In this document: in pieces, positions 1-9,935 of the stretch
Layout: each line of letters opens with the position of its first letter
Position numbering within the stretch: the first letter of the stretch is position 1
Assembly (NCBI GenBank): GCA_963575745.1
Contig: CAUYUJ010005014.1
Coordinates: forward strand, 437,411-501,410
DNA: 64,000 nucleotides
Direction: 5' to 3'
DNA from: Prorocentrum cordatum
Lineage: Eukaryota; Sar; Dinophyceae; Prorocentrales; Prorocentraceae
Notes under the pieces: model-generated
What the model saw: the letters and a program-made list of their open reading frames with translations, nothing else
What the model was told of the DNA's origin: nothing
Database searches by the model: none
Translations under genes and position numbers: made by a program

Positions 1-360
1 TCTTGGGGCCTCTTCGGGACCTCCTGGGGCCTCTTGGGGGACTCTTTGGACCTCCTGGGCGCCTCTTTAGGCCGAGAGCTCGGATGTTTGGTTCGTGTTC
101 CCCCTCTTGGGCCCCTCTTGGGGCCGTCTTGGGGGCCTCTTGGAGCGTCTTGGAGCGTCGGAAGCTCAAAAAGTGGAGACCCAAAAAAACATGGGAATAC
201 CGAAGGGAAATCAATGATGTTGGCCTTCACGGGGAGGCGTTCAGAGGCGATTTAGGTGCTTTTCCGCCCAGCTGGGACCGATAGATTGGCGATTCGGGGC
301 CCTCTTGGACCTTTCTGGGGGCCTCTCGGTACCCTCTTGGCCCGTCTTGGGGCCCACTTC
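1..360 (+). repeat. ~11-bp TCTTGGGGGCC array with composite boxes
   Basis: Degenerate tandem copies of a 10-11-bp motif (TCTTGGGGCC and variants) fill the first 150 bases and about 290-355. Embedded in them are two boxes that recur elsewhere: one around 72-103 (GGTTCGTGTTCC) and one around 150-225 ending in AAATCAATGATGTT. All frames are open because the motif lacks stop codons, so the long open frames here are not evidence of a gene. Confidence 0.75.
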
Positions 361-1310
361 GGGCCCGAAGAAGCCATGCGACAAGATGCCCCGGCCCCAG
401 GGGCCACGCGGCAAGCCCCTGGGAGAGTGGGCAATCTGGGCCTGGGCCCTTTTCAGAATCCTCAGGATCGAGGACAGAGGCTGAAGGAATTAGGCTTAAG
501 TCGGGGCTGTCCCTCTACAGGAGGAAAAATGGCCAAAAAATATGACGGGGACGATGTTTGGACAATGTTTGGCTATTGTTGCTATTTTTGGGTTGTTTGC
601 CATTTCTCGTCCAAGATCCGCCTGTAGGAGGACACGCCCGACCTGAGATTTGGGCGGAGCTGAGGACACTCCGACGCGTGCCTCGAGGGCACGGTGGCGG
701 ATCACGATCAGAGGTTTCCGGCCGTTCTCGCCCTCCGGGGTCCCGCGTAGAGGGCCCCGGGACGGCCAACAGGAAGGGCTCGGGAGGAAGACATGGCCCA
801 GAGGAAGCGGTCGAGACTTCCGGCGACCGCGTATTCAGAACATCGGGACATCGCATGTTTGGGTCTCGTTCCCCGGTCATGGTGGAAGCCAAGCGGTGGA
901 GTGTCCGTTCAGCGAAGAAGAGGGCTGGAGCCTATTGAGCGGATTTGCCTTCGTCACCTCTCTTGATGGACTTTCTCGAGGCCCATCTAGCGCAGACCCC
1001 TGGGCCGCTTCCAACCCGGGAGCATGATGCTCCACAGAATTTCACGACATTATAGTGCCTGTTCGCAAAGCAGCATGACGCAGCTGCATGCAAGTACACC
1101 GAAGAAAGGGCTGGGGCAACTTGATGGAGGATGAGTGCTGTTCTTACCCTCTTTTCAAGAGCAGGGCAGGACCTCTTGGACACCAGATCGCACGAGTTGT
1201 TCCTGAGTGGTCTCGTGGCCACGTATGACGCATACGCAGCCACTTGCGAGACCCTTTCTGAAAGTGGATCCCCTTGTGACGCATTATGCGAGGCTCTTCT
1301 TGGACCGAAC
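361..1310. other. gene-free stretch with one dispersed repeat
   Basis: No convincing coding region. At 606-660 lies a copy of a dispersed repeat (CAAGATCCGCC, then GGACACGCCCGACC) that recurs at 10944-10995 and 11413-11470. The rest is GC-rich sequence in which I recognise nothing. Confidence 0.5.
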
Positions 1311-1374
1311 CTCCTCCTCCTCCTCCTCCTCCTCCTCCTCCTCCTCCTCCTCCTCCTCCTCCTCCTCCTCCTCC
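1311..1374. repeat. (CTC)n microsatellite
   Basis: About 21 uninterrupted CTC units. They encode poly-Leu, Ser or Pro on the plus strand and poly-Glu, Arg or Gly on the minus strand, which explains the low-complexity open frames. Confidence 0.95.
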
Positions 1375-1785
1375 ATACTTTCTCAGCTGCGCCAGGCGCT
1401 GGGCTGTACCCGTGCGACGAGTTCCTGCGCAGCCTCAGCGACTCGATTCGGTTGCCTGCGGCAAACCCCGCCGCCGTGCCAGCGCAGCAGCGCAGGAGGC
1501 GGAGGTTGAGGTTCCGCACCCTGTCTGAACTGGAAGGGGTCCTGATCACCCCCTCCTTGTCTCGGGCCGGGCGAAAGGAGGGGATTGGGAAAGGGGGGGT
1601 TACGAAATTTGGTGCATGCAGCTGGTTTCGGCCTCACCGAGGGGCTCATTCCTCGATACATAGCCGCCTCCGGCGCCGGGAGGCGCCGGGAAAATCAGCT
1701 ACGTGAGTTGATTCTCAAACCCCCCCTTGGCTATCCCCCCCTTTCGTCCGACCCGATTGTCCTCAGCCTCGTTATATTCTGTTGG

Positions 1786-2150
1786 AGGCATCTTTGGGGC
1801 ATCTTGAAGCCCGCTTGTGGGGCATCTTGAGGGCCTCCTGGTGGTCTGTGGGGGACATTTGGGGACCCGTCGGGCGTCTCGTGGCCGTCTTGGGCGGGTT
1901 TGGGGGCCGCCTTGGGGTCTGTTTAGGGCTCCCTGAAGCTTTCCCGAGGCGACCTGAAGCCGAAAGATTCGGAAGCAACAAACGGTATGATTGCGAAAGT
2001 GTATTATTGACATTGGATTCGCCAGGCCTAGATAGAAATCTCGCTGGATGTCGTGTCGGAGCTTCTTGGGGCGTCGCGGGGTCATTGGAGGCATCTGGGA
2101 GCGTCTGGGAAATCGCTAACCTGTCTTCGGATGGTCTTTGGTCGTCTTAG
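1786..2150 (+). repeat. ~11-bp repeat cluster
   Basis: Another cluster of the TCTTGGGGGCC-type motif (1786-1970 and 2055-2110), interrupted by about 80 bases of unrelated sequence containing TTCGGAAGCAACAAACGG. No gene is seen. Confidence 0.6.
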
Positions 2151-3058
2151 AACTTTGAACCAGACTGGGTCGATCTAGGACTAGATTGGGGACCTCTGTA
2201 GGCCGAACAAGGCGCTGGCTGGGAAGGACCAACAACACGGAGGTGAAGTCCTAAAGGTGGTCGACAGCAGAAGGGGGCGGCATTAAAACAAGAAAACGTA
2301 GACCTTATCGAACAGCTAAGAGGCATTCTGACTCACACCATCGTGCAGGCACGGCGGCGGATCGAGCACGCCGCCGGCAAGCTGAATATCGACGGCGCCG
2401 GGGTGTGATAACGAAGCGCGGCTTTTGATCGCGACTGTACACCAGGAGTCTAGAAACAGACCATTCGCTGAAGGTTGGCACGTCTGGATTCCCATAACTA
2501 CCCCAACCTACTTCATCCGCATTGTTACCTAAGAGCCAACGGCCTCCTCCCCTCACCGCTCTATACCTGGGCAGGCCGAAATCCGATTTACTCTGACCGC
2601 TTTCCTACCTTGTTGTTTGACAGATGTCCAGAGATTTTGGGCGGCGCGCACAAGGGGGTGACGTGAGCGGGGCGGCCTTCCAAGAAAGCGGGTGAGCTCT
2701 TAGGACGCAAGGGCCTTCATAGAAGGGCTCAGAGGATTCACATAATGTTTCTGAGAGCCAGGAGGGCTTCCAAAAAGCGTCCTGCTCCTTAGAAGCCCTC
2801 CAGGCTTATTAGAAGGCCGCCCGCCCCCCGCGCCAACACGTCGTGCGCCCCGCCAAGACTTGCGCACGTGACAGACCAGCTTGGGGCGGGGTTGGATGCG
2901 CGCGTGGCCGCACGCCTCTTCCTCTCGCTCGACCCACCGCTGTGGGCACGACGCCAGCCCTCTGCGCGCGTGCATGGCCCTCGGCATGTGTTTCTTGTGT
3001 GGACCTGGCCTCGTTGTGTTTCCAGCTTCCTGGTGAAACGGTTCCTTTGTAGCGTCTT
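2151..3058. other. gene-free stretch
   Basis: No gene recognised. At 2690-2820 there are imperfect copies of a palindromic CCTTCTNAGAAGG-like motif; similar motifs recur at 12238-12364. Confidence 0.4.
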
Positions 3059-3582
3059 TTCCTCCTCCTCCCCCCTCCTCCTCCGCCGTCTCCCTCCTCC
3101 GCCTCCTCCTCGTCCTCCTCCTCCTCCTCCTCCTCCTCCTCCTCTTCCTCCTCCTCGTTATTCCTCTTCCTCTCCTCCTCCTCCTCCTCCTCCTCCTCCT
3201 CCTCCTCCTCCTCCTCCCTCGTTATTCCCCTCCTCCTCCTCCTCCTCCTCCTCCTCCTCCTCCTCCTCCTCCTCCCTCCTCCTCCTCCTCCGCCTCCTCC
3301 TCCTCCTCCTCCTCCTCCTCCTCCTCCTCCTCCTCCTCCTCCTCCTCCTCCTCTCTCCTCCTCCTCCTCCGCCTCCTCCTCCTCCTCTCCTCCTCCTCCT
3401 TCTCCTCCTTCCTCTCCTCCTCCTCTCCTCCTCCCTCCTCCTCCTCCTCCTCCTCCTCCCCTTCTCCTCCTCCTCCTCCTCCTCCTCCTCCTCCTCCTCC
3501 TCCTCCTCTTCCTCCTCCCTCCTCCTCCGTCTCTTCCTCCTCCTCATCATCCCCCTCCTCGCCTTTCTCCTCCTTTTCCATC
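3059..3582. repeat. long (CTC)n polypyrimidine tract
   Basis: More than 500 bases of nearly pure pyrimidine on the plus strand, mostly CTC with scattered CTT, CCC and CGC interruptions. Tracts like this are the classic substrate for triplex (H-DNA) structures. It is followed directly by a flank that recurs after another CTC tract at 40.3 kb. Confidence 0.95.
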
Positions 3583-3589
3583 TGTTGTC

Positions 3590-3890
3590 CTAAACAGGTA
3601 ACTCGGCAATGTCGCACCATCCGACATGTCGACGGGGCGCTCGGGACGTTTGGCCTGAGACCTCCTCACCGTGAGTGGCCCTGAAGCTTGGAAATTCTTT
3701 ACATTACCAGGATGCAGGGCTGATCCTGTTCAAATGGGCTCTCACACTAACACCCTGCACACTCGTTGCAATCGCTTGCAGCAATTGCAGGGGTGGATAG
3801 CGGCTCCCTTTCAAGATTGGTCGCTCACTAGAGTGCCGCGCAGATTAATTGATTGTTTAGTGCACCATTTGTAATGATGGATGACGACGC
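3590..3890 (+). repeat. CTC-tract-linked repeat, copy 1
   Basis: The sequence after the CTC tract (TAACT, then GTCG.CGGGGCG, then GGACGTTTGGCC, then CCTGAAGCTTGGAA) aligns with 40318-40440, which also follows a CTC tract. About 1.5 units of an ~80-bp motif (GCACACTCGT, TTGCAGCA, TTTCAAGATTGG) follow, matching the small tandem array at 40430-40690. Confidence 0.55.
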
Positions 3891-4133
3891 TTATTTGAAA
3901 TGGGCCCCTCTTTTGAGACGAACGACCCAAACAACGGAAAATGGGTAACCGTTTCATTTATGAAGGGCGCGTCCTGTTTCAGGAAGGGGTCCATACGTGC
4001 AAACGTGAGCCGCAGTTACACGGATGGGGAGTGGTTCTTTTCAAAGCGTGGTTATCGTTGTCCTCATCTTCCTCCCCCCCCCGCTTCCCTCTCCTCCGCT
4101 CCTTCTGTTGATCAGTGTCCCCTTCCTCGTTCC

Positions 4134-4134
<1 letters not shown>

Positions 4135-4166
<32 letters not shown>
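4135..4166. repeat. (CT)n microsatellite
   Basis: Sixteen CT dinucleotides in a surrounding pyrimidine-rich stretch. Confidence 0.95.
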
Positions 4167-4168
<2 letters not shown>

Positions 4169-4409
4169 GGTAGGGTTCGGTGGAGTCGTGTCTTCATCGG
4201 CAGCGCCTCTGGCTAAGCCAGAGGACCCGGAGGGCGAACGAGGGCACGCGGGCGTAGGGCGACGAGCGATCGGGCGTACGGGGAGGGGCGGTTTCTTCTT
4301 AGGCGCTCGCAAGATACAAGCCCGTCGCCCACAAAAAGGCGGAGCGCAGAGGAGTCCTGCGACGCACGTTGGTCGCGCCGAATGAATTCCAGCGACGCGC
4401 GCGGGTCGT

Positions 4410-5010
4410 CACGGGTACGGGACCCAAAAGGCGGCCATTGGGGCCCTAGGTGGAGCTCTGCCTGTGGGCCTCGAAACGAGTGATAGGTGTGCGGACATGG
4501 GCGGGGAACCGCATGCGAGGACGGCCTTTGGGGCCTTACGTGGAGCCCCCTTATGGGGCCACGCAACGAGTGAGGAATGTCCCGGCATGGGTGGGCAACC
4601 GCACGCGAGGACGGCCACTGGGGCTTTTGGAAGCGCTCCTTGTTGGGCGACGAAACGCGTGAGGTGTGTTTCGAGATTGGCAGGGAGTCGCATGCGAGGA
4701 AGGCCACTGGGGCCTTAGGTAGAGCTCCCTGTGGGGCCACGAAACGCGTGAAGGGTGTGCCGACGTGGGCGGGGAATTGCATGGGAGGACGGCCGTTGGG
4801 GCTTTAGGTCGGGCTCTCCATGGGGCCACGCAACGAGTGAGGGGTGTGCTGAAACGAGCGGGGAACCGCATGCGAGGACGGCAATTGGAGCCTTAGGTGG
4901 GGGTTCCTTCTGGGGCCGCGAAACGTGCGAGGGGTGTGCCGAACTGGGCGGGGAGCCGCATGCGAGGACGGCCACTGGCATTAGGTTGAACTCCCTATGA
5001 CGCCACGAGG
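4410..5010. repeat. 89-90-bp tandem satellite, locus 1
   Basis: About seven units, each with GCATGCGAGGACGGCCACTG, GGGCCTTAGGTGGAGCTCC, GGGGCCACGAAACG and GTGAGGGGTGTGCCGA. The GCATGCGAGG marker falls at 4511, 4601, 4690, 4779, 4868 and 4958, giving spacings of 89-90. Ninety is a multiple of three, so the minus strand reads as a repetitive peptide; no other sign of coding is seen. A second locus of the same family lies at 50925-51385. Confidence 0.9.
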
Positions 5011-5905
5011 CGTTTGAGGGGTGTGGGAACCTGGGCACGCGGTGGACAGAAGCAGGGATGGGAGGAGAGAGAGGGGGCAGCGGGAGTGGGAAGGACGCTG
5101 GGCATTGTCTGTTCAAAACGAGGGCCCAACACCACAGGATGGTTGGAACAATTATGTCCTCCTCCGCCCTCTCTCTCGTCTCCGTTTCGTCCACCCCTCT
5201 CCCCTCCTCATCCGCCTCCTCCCACCCGGGCATCCTCCCCGAAGGTGTCGAGTACGACCAGCTGGTCGTCGAGGCGAGGGAGAACATGTCTATAGAGCTC
5301 GACGGCCCCCAGGCCGGGACCGGAGGGACGATCTCGGCGAGCGAAGGGTGGGGGGGGTGGGGGATGCGGGGGCAGGATGAGGAACGAAGGATGAAGGGAC
5401 GAGGACCCTGACCCCCTCGCGTCGCGAAAAAAACACGACGATAGGTGTTCGACGATTAAATTGTGCTGCTCCTGAAGGCCCTGAGGAGGCGGGGGTTGGG
5501 GGAGGAGGCGGAGGAGGAGAGAGGATGAGGATAGAGAGGCCTAAGTTCGGTTTACACCGTCGCGAGGCGATCCAGGAAAAGGAAGAACGAATAGGCTGGC
5601 AGCCGTCCCTCAAACTCGGGTCCGGAGCGCTGCCGCTGCCCGCTCGATTCAACCGGGCCCCCCCCCAGAGGAAAGGGAGGAGGACGAGGGGGGGCATCGC
5701 GCTGCCAGCGTATGGGCCAAACCCTCGGGCCTCTTGCTTAGCCTGTCACACTTGCCCGATTCTGCAAAGATTCTACGCCAGCCACGCTGAATCGTTGTCA
5801 CCGGTTCGGAGTCGGCTCGCCACAGCCTTCCCATGTTTTCTCCGTGCCGCAAGAATGCTACAATCCGAGGATTCAAGTTGGCGCAGCGTCCAAAGAATGA
5901 AGGGG
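5011..5905. other. gene-free stretch with a weak exon-like segment
   Basis: A plus-strand segment around 5225-5310 translates to GVEYDQLVVEARENMSIEL, which looks more protein-like than its surroundings. It has no recognisable domain and no clear splice sites. The segment 5415-5450 is repeated in diverged form at 32298-32340 (GTCGCGTCGC, then CACGACG.AGGTG). Confidence 0.25.
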
Positions 5906-5908
5906 CGG

Positions 5909-5911
5909 GAG

Positions 5912-5942
<31 letters not shown>
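5909..5942. repeat. (CAG)n microsatellite
   Basis: Eleven CAG-type units, open as poly-Gln or poly-Ala on the plus strand and poly-Cys, Ala or Leu on the minus strand. The surrounding 191-codon open frame has no ATG-anchored domain that I recognise. Confidence 0.9.
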
Positions 5943-5945
<3 letters not shown>

Positions 5946-6127
5946 CGCCGGCGTCCCAGCGGGAGCAAAAGAGCAAGGACCGCAAGCGCCGGCGGCCAGG
6001 GGACGCGCGGACGCTGGAAATGCGGGGGGCCCTGAGTGCCGTGCGTGCCATCTCTGAGAAAGGTGGATGCGACATGCGACTACGCGCGGGGGCGCCGTAA
6101 CGAGCAAAGGCATGGCCTAGAGCAGCG

Positions 6128-6535
6128 GTGCAGGTCCAGAGCCGGTGCTGGAAGGACGCGCTCCTTTACCCGTGGCGGGGCAGCGAGAACGGTCGCATCG
6201 ATCTTTTGGAGCTGAAGGCCGCTCTCAGTTCAATCAAGAGGAGATCCAGAAATATCCAGCGGATGCACGTGCGGTCTCTCCACTTGGTCGTCTGCCAGAT
6301 TGCCGCAGCTGTCCTGGCAAGATGCCAGACTGCCAGCCGTCGTCTACGGCAGGGTGTGCGCCAGTGGTCCGCGTTGCGCTTGGCGTGCCAGATCTACCTC
6401 ATGGTCGGGAATGCGGCGACAGACGACGACCCCGCCGATTTTCCGTCGCGAGCCCAGCGGAGATTGCGCAGAACAAAAAGACGAGAAGCCGACAGGCAGC
6501 GCGCGCAGAGAGAGAGTTTCTCAGGTGGCTGCGAA
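6128..6535 (+). pseudogene. DIRS-like retrotransposon RNase H relic
   Basis: The open frame begins without an ATG and reads WKDALLYPWRGSE, then DLLELKAALSSIK, then SLHLVVCQIAAAVLA, ASRRLRQGVRQWSALRLA and DDDPADFPSR. The order (INxLELxA, then HLxDSQ, then SSRxL, then NPADxPSR) is the RNase H-like module found in DIRS/Ngaro-type and related elements that are common in dinoflagellates. The conserved DSQ, whose Asp is catalytic, is replaced here by VCQ (codons 55-57), so the copy is probably dead. The frame stays open to 6661, but after about 6460 it becomes Arg-rich and unrecognisable. No reverse transcriptase or tyrosine recombinase is seen beside it. The family assignment is from memory of the motif pattern, not from a search. 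Confidence 0.6.
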
Positions 6536-6749
6536 GGACGCCTCGAAGGTCGCCGAGCCTCGAGTCCAAGACTTGCGAGCTTCAACCACCACAACGAGAC
6601 GCGATTGTGCTGCTGTGGAGAAGCTGATTGGGTTTGGGCGGTCTGCAGAGCCATCACCTAGCGCGGCATCAGGCTACTGAGCATTTGGAAGATGTAAACG
6701 AGATGCAGATCCAGGTGAGGCGACGCATGCCGGTGAAGGGTTCCAAGCT

Positions 6750-7850
6750 TGACAGATGAGTTGCACTTCCCTTGGAGTCTGGTGGAAGGCAGCTGCAGCC
6801 CCCAGACGTTTCTCTGGGCCCCCCCAAAGCTTTGGGGTTGGGGTGGGGGCACTGCCCAGTTTGGCCCAGAATCCCTACCAGCCTTTCTGGCTTCAAAGGG
6901 GCCTCTCTCGGTGTGTGCCTCGAGGGCCCACCCACCCCCCGGGTCGGGCGCCCACCCCAGGTGGAAGTGATTGCTTGCTGCGCGGTAGCGCAGGCAGCGC
7001 CCGCGCCGAATGGCGTCAGGCACCAGGCACTTGCTCATCAGCGCTGCTGTTCCGAAGCGTTCGGTGCCACTGCCGTGTGGCTTCCACTGCAGATTGGGGT
7101 TCCACTGCAGACTGGTTCCCCACTGCAGACTGGTACCGTGGCTGCCAGCCGTCCTGGCAAAATGTGAAGTTATCCAGCCTTCACCCGTGGTGGGGAAATG
7201 TGGGAGGCAGCTGCAGCCTCCAGAGGGTTCTGGGCCCCCAGGGCTTTGGGGGCGGGACGGGGACCCTGCCGGATTTGCCCAAAAATCCCTACCAGTTCTT
7301 CTGGCCTTTGAGGGGCCTCCCTCGGCGTGGGCCTTGCCGGGCCTCCCTCGGGCCGGGCCCCCACCCCAGGTGGAAGTGGTCGTCTGCTGCGTGGTCCAAG
7401 GGGGGGGGGGGCCGTACATGTATGGGGAATGTCTTGCGAGCGAATGGCGACGATCGGGGGTTCAGGGAGACAGTTATCTCCCCATCCCCCTTCGTCAAAA
7501 GTTTTGTTCGGCCTTCCACCCCCCACCCATTCCTCCTGTTCGAGTCGTTCGCCATGGGCAGCGACCGAGCGGAGGGCAGCTGCAGCCCCCATGGGTTTCT
7601 GGGCCCCCAGGGCTTTGGGTTTGGGGGGGGGGGGGGGCCCTGCCCGACTTGGCCCAGAATCCCTCCCAGCTCTTCTGGCCTCTGAGGAACCTCCCTCGAT
7701 CTGGGCCTCGAGGGGCCTCCCTCGGGTCGGGCCCCCACCCCAGGTGGAAGGAGTTGCTTGCTGCGTGGTCCGCAGGAGGCCCATGATGTATGGGGAATAT
7801 CTTGTGAACCAATCGCGACGATCGCAGAGAAATGATGGGAGTTAAGGGAG
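6750..7850. repeat. three-copy 370-420-bp tandem repeat
   Basis: Three units start near 6789, 7207 and 7576 (marker GGCAGCTGCAGCC). Each continues with GGGCCCCCAGGGCTTTGGG, CCCAGAATCCCT, GGCCTCCCTCGG and CCCACCCCAGGTGGAAG. Units 2 and 3 share a further tail (ATGTATGGGGAAT, then GCGACGATCG). Between units 1 and 2, at 7076-7137, is a small array of CCACTGCAGACTGGTTCC. Long open frames on both strands come from the repeat. Confidence 0.8.
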
Positions 7851-7885
<35 letters not shown>

Positions 7886-7950
7886 TATATATACCTTTAG
7901 AAATATAAAGAAGACTGCAGTGGCGCTTCGCGCCATGCACCTTGGTCCGT
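7851..7950. repeat. (CT)n-(TA)n microsatellite with shared flank
   Basis: (CT)13 at 7851-7876 and TATATATATATA at about 7880-7893 are followed by the palindrome TGGCGCTTCGCGCCA and TGCACCTTGGTCC (7920-7947). The same palindrome and flank recur inverted at 28461-28493, also next to a TATA-type microsatellite. Confidence 0.7.
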
Positions 7951-8138
7951 GCAGTTTGGTACGCAGGCGGAACAACAGGAAGGTCACGCCGACAATTTAG
8001 GCATATGTCCTTGTTGCCTTTTCCGGCATCGCCGCTATAATAATGTTATTCGCTATCTTTCCTCAATGTTTCTTTTTTCATTTTCGCCATACCCTGCGCA
8101 TTCTCCCCATCCTCCTCAGCTCTTTTTTGCGGAGGCTC

Positions 8139-8800
8139 CTTCTTGGAGAGCCTCTAGGTGCCTCTCAAAAGTTGCTTCAGGCTTTCTCAAGGCCTTCTGA
8201 AGGCATCCTGGGCGTATTCTGGGGGCCTCTGGGGGCTTCCTCGGGCCACCCTGCCTCCAACCGCGGTCTCCCTGAACGACCGGGTCGCAATTTGGAATGC
8301 TTCGGAGGGTGTATTGGGGCTATCTTGGGCGGCCATGGGGCTCTCTGAGGGCCATCTTGGACCCGTGTTGTGCCGTTTGGGGCTCTCTCGGATTGCCTGA
8401 AAGCCCTTTCAAATGGTGGTGGGGCGAATTTGGAGCCTCCCGGGCGGCTTCGGACGCCCAGAAGACCGCCGTCTTGGAGCGTCGGGAAGCCGAAAAGAGG
8501 AGAACCCCAAAATTCACCAAAAACCAACAGAATATCAATGATGTTTGCCTCTTAGGGGCCTTCTTGGGAGTGCTCTCGAAGGCCTCTTTGGGGCCGTCCT
8601 GGAGGCCTCTTGGGCCGTCTTGAGGTCACGTCGGTCACTCTTGGAGCGCTCTTGTGCTGTCTTGGGGGTCTCTGGGACGTCTTCGAGGACCCCCCTGATC
8701 GCCCTAGGTGTGCTGGGAAGGCTTGGCAAAACGCCTTGCGAGGCCCAGGGGGCCGCTTCGAGGCCCGTCCGGAAGGTCCCAAAGCCCCAGATCTCGGGAG
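8139..8800 (+). repeat. ~11-bp repeat cluster with conserved box
   Basis: Two arms of the 11-bp motif (8139-8470 and 8555-8770) flank a box at 8475-8552 (GGAGCGTCGGGAAGCCGAAAA, then TCAATGATGTTTGCC) that also occurs at 150-225 and 28988-29062. Confidence 0.75.
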
Positions 8801-8959
8801 TCCGGTGTTGGGGGGGGGAGTAGGGGGCTTTCCCCCCGCCCAGGCTTATAAAAGTATAGGAAGAGGAATATATTATTTCTGTATGCAAAATCCTCCTACC
8901 ATGCAGAATGCGTTGGACCTCCCGGATGGGTTTCCCTAGGGCGAGATGGGTTCGTTTTG

Positions 8960-9300
8960 CCGCCTTCGGCCTCCAAGGTGGCCCTGGACAGCCCACACGG
9001 AGGCCCCAGCCAGACGGCGCCAGGAAGGCCCCCAGACGACTCGGAACGATCCCGTGACAGGATCACTTCAATGAAGTCCCCCGAACACGGCCCTAAAAGG
9101 CTTCCAGAGAGGCCCCGAGAGGGCGCCCAGAAGCAAAATGACATGATTCCCTCGTTCCCATGTGGTTTTCCACCCCATGCCCAAAACTTCCGACCTCCCA
9201 AGACGGCTCCAGGGGGCCCCAGCACGGCCCACGAGAGCCCAGGCCAAGAGAGCCCAGCCCAAGAGATTGCCAAGAAGACCCTACGAGAGAAGCCCAGGAG
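8960..9300 (-). repeat. inverted ~11-bp repeat cluster
   Basis: The same motif family on the minus strand (CCAAGA and GGCCCC rich). The sequence at 9136-9215 resembles the conserved box in reverse complement. It lies 200 bp from the plus-strand cluster, so the two form a large, loose inverted repeat. Confidence 0.6.
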
Positions 9301-9510
9301 AAGGGGGAGCGAAACGGCTCCTGCCCTCCTCCGAGAGATCTGCCCCCCGAGACGCCCAAGTCTGCCCCTGGGAGGCTCCCGGAGACCCCAGGCAGTCGAT
9401 ATTTGCCTTTCGCCCTCGCCCTGCCGTGCTGGCGGCGTCGATCGACCGCACCCCGCTGTCGGGACACCAGGCGCCAGCGATGGCGGCATCAGCAGGCGTG
9501 ACGAGGAGGT

Positions 9511-9872
9511 GGGAGGTGGAGGAGGAGGAGGAGGAGGAGGAGGAGGAGGAGGAGGAGGAGGGGGAGGAGGAGGAGGAGGAGGAGGAGGAGGAGGAGGAGG
9601 AGGAGGAGAGAGGAGGAGAGAGGAGGAGGAGGGAGGGAGGGAGGGAGAGGAGGAGGAGAGGAGGAGGAGGAGGAGGAGGGAGGAGGAGGAGGAGGGAGGA
9701 GGGAGGGAGGGAGGAGGGAGGAGGGAGAGAGGAGGGGGGAGGGGAGGGGAGGAGGAGGGAGGAGGGAGGAGGGAGGAGGGAGGGAGGAGAGGAGGAGGGA
9801 GGAGGAAGGAGGAGGAGGAGGGAGGAGGAGAAAAAGAAGGAGGAGGAGGAGGAGGAGGAGGAGGAGGGAGGC
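9511..9872. repeat. (GGA)n polypurine tract
   Basis: About 360 bases of almost pure purine on the plus strand. The distal flank (9873-9935) is a reverse-complement copy of the sequence before the CTC tract at 12611. Confidence 0.95.
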
Positions 9873-9935
9873 GGCCGAGGAAGAGTGGCCTGAGGGCCCG
9901 CATCGGGGACCTCCCTTCGGGGGAAGAAAACGTCC
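9873..9935 (-). repeat. microsatellite-linked flank, copy A
   Basis: On the minus strand this reads CCCCCGAAGGGAGGTCCCCG, then ATGCGGGCCCTCAGGCC, then CTCGGCCGCCTCCCTCC and on into the microsatellite. It is nearly identical to 12557-12620 on the plus strand. Confidence 0.85.

Noticed and set aside
5525-6100. 191-codon poly-Gln protein
   Set aside because: The Gln run is a CAG microsatellite also open as poly-Ala in another frame, and nothing else in the frame is recognisable.
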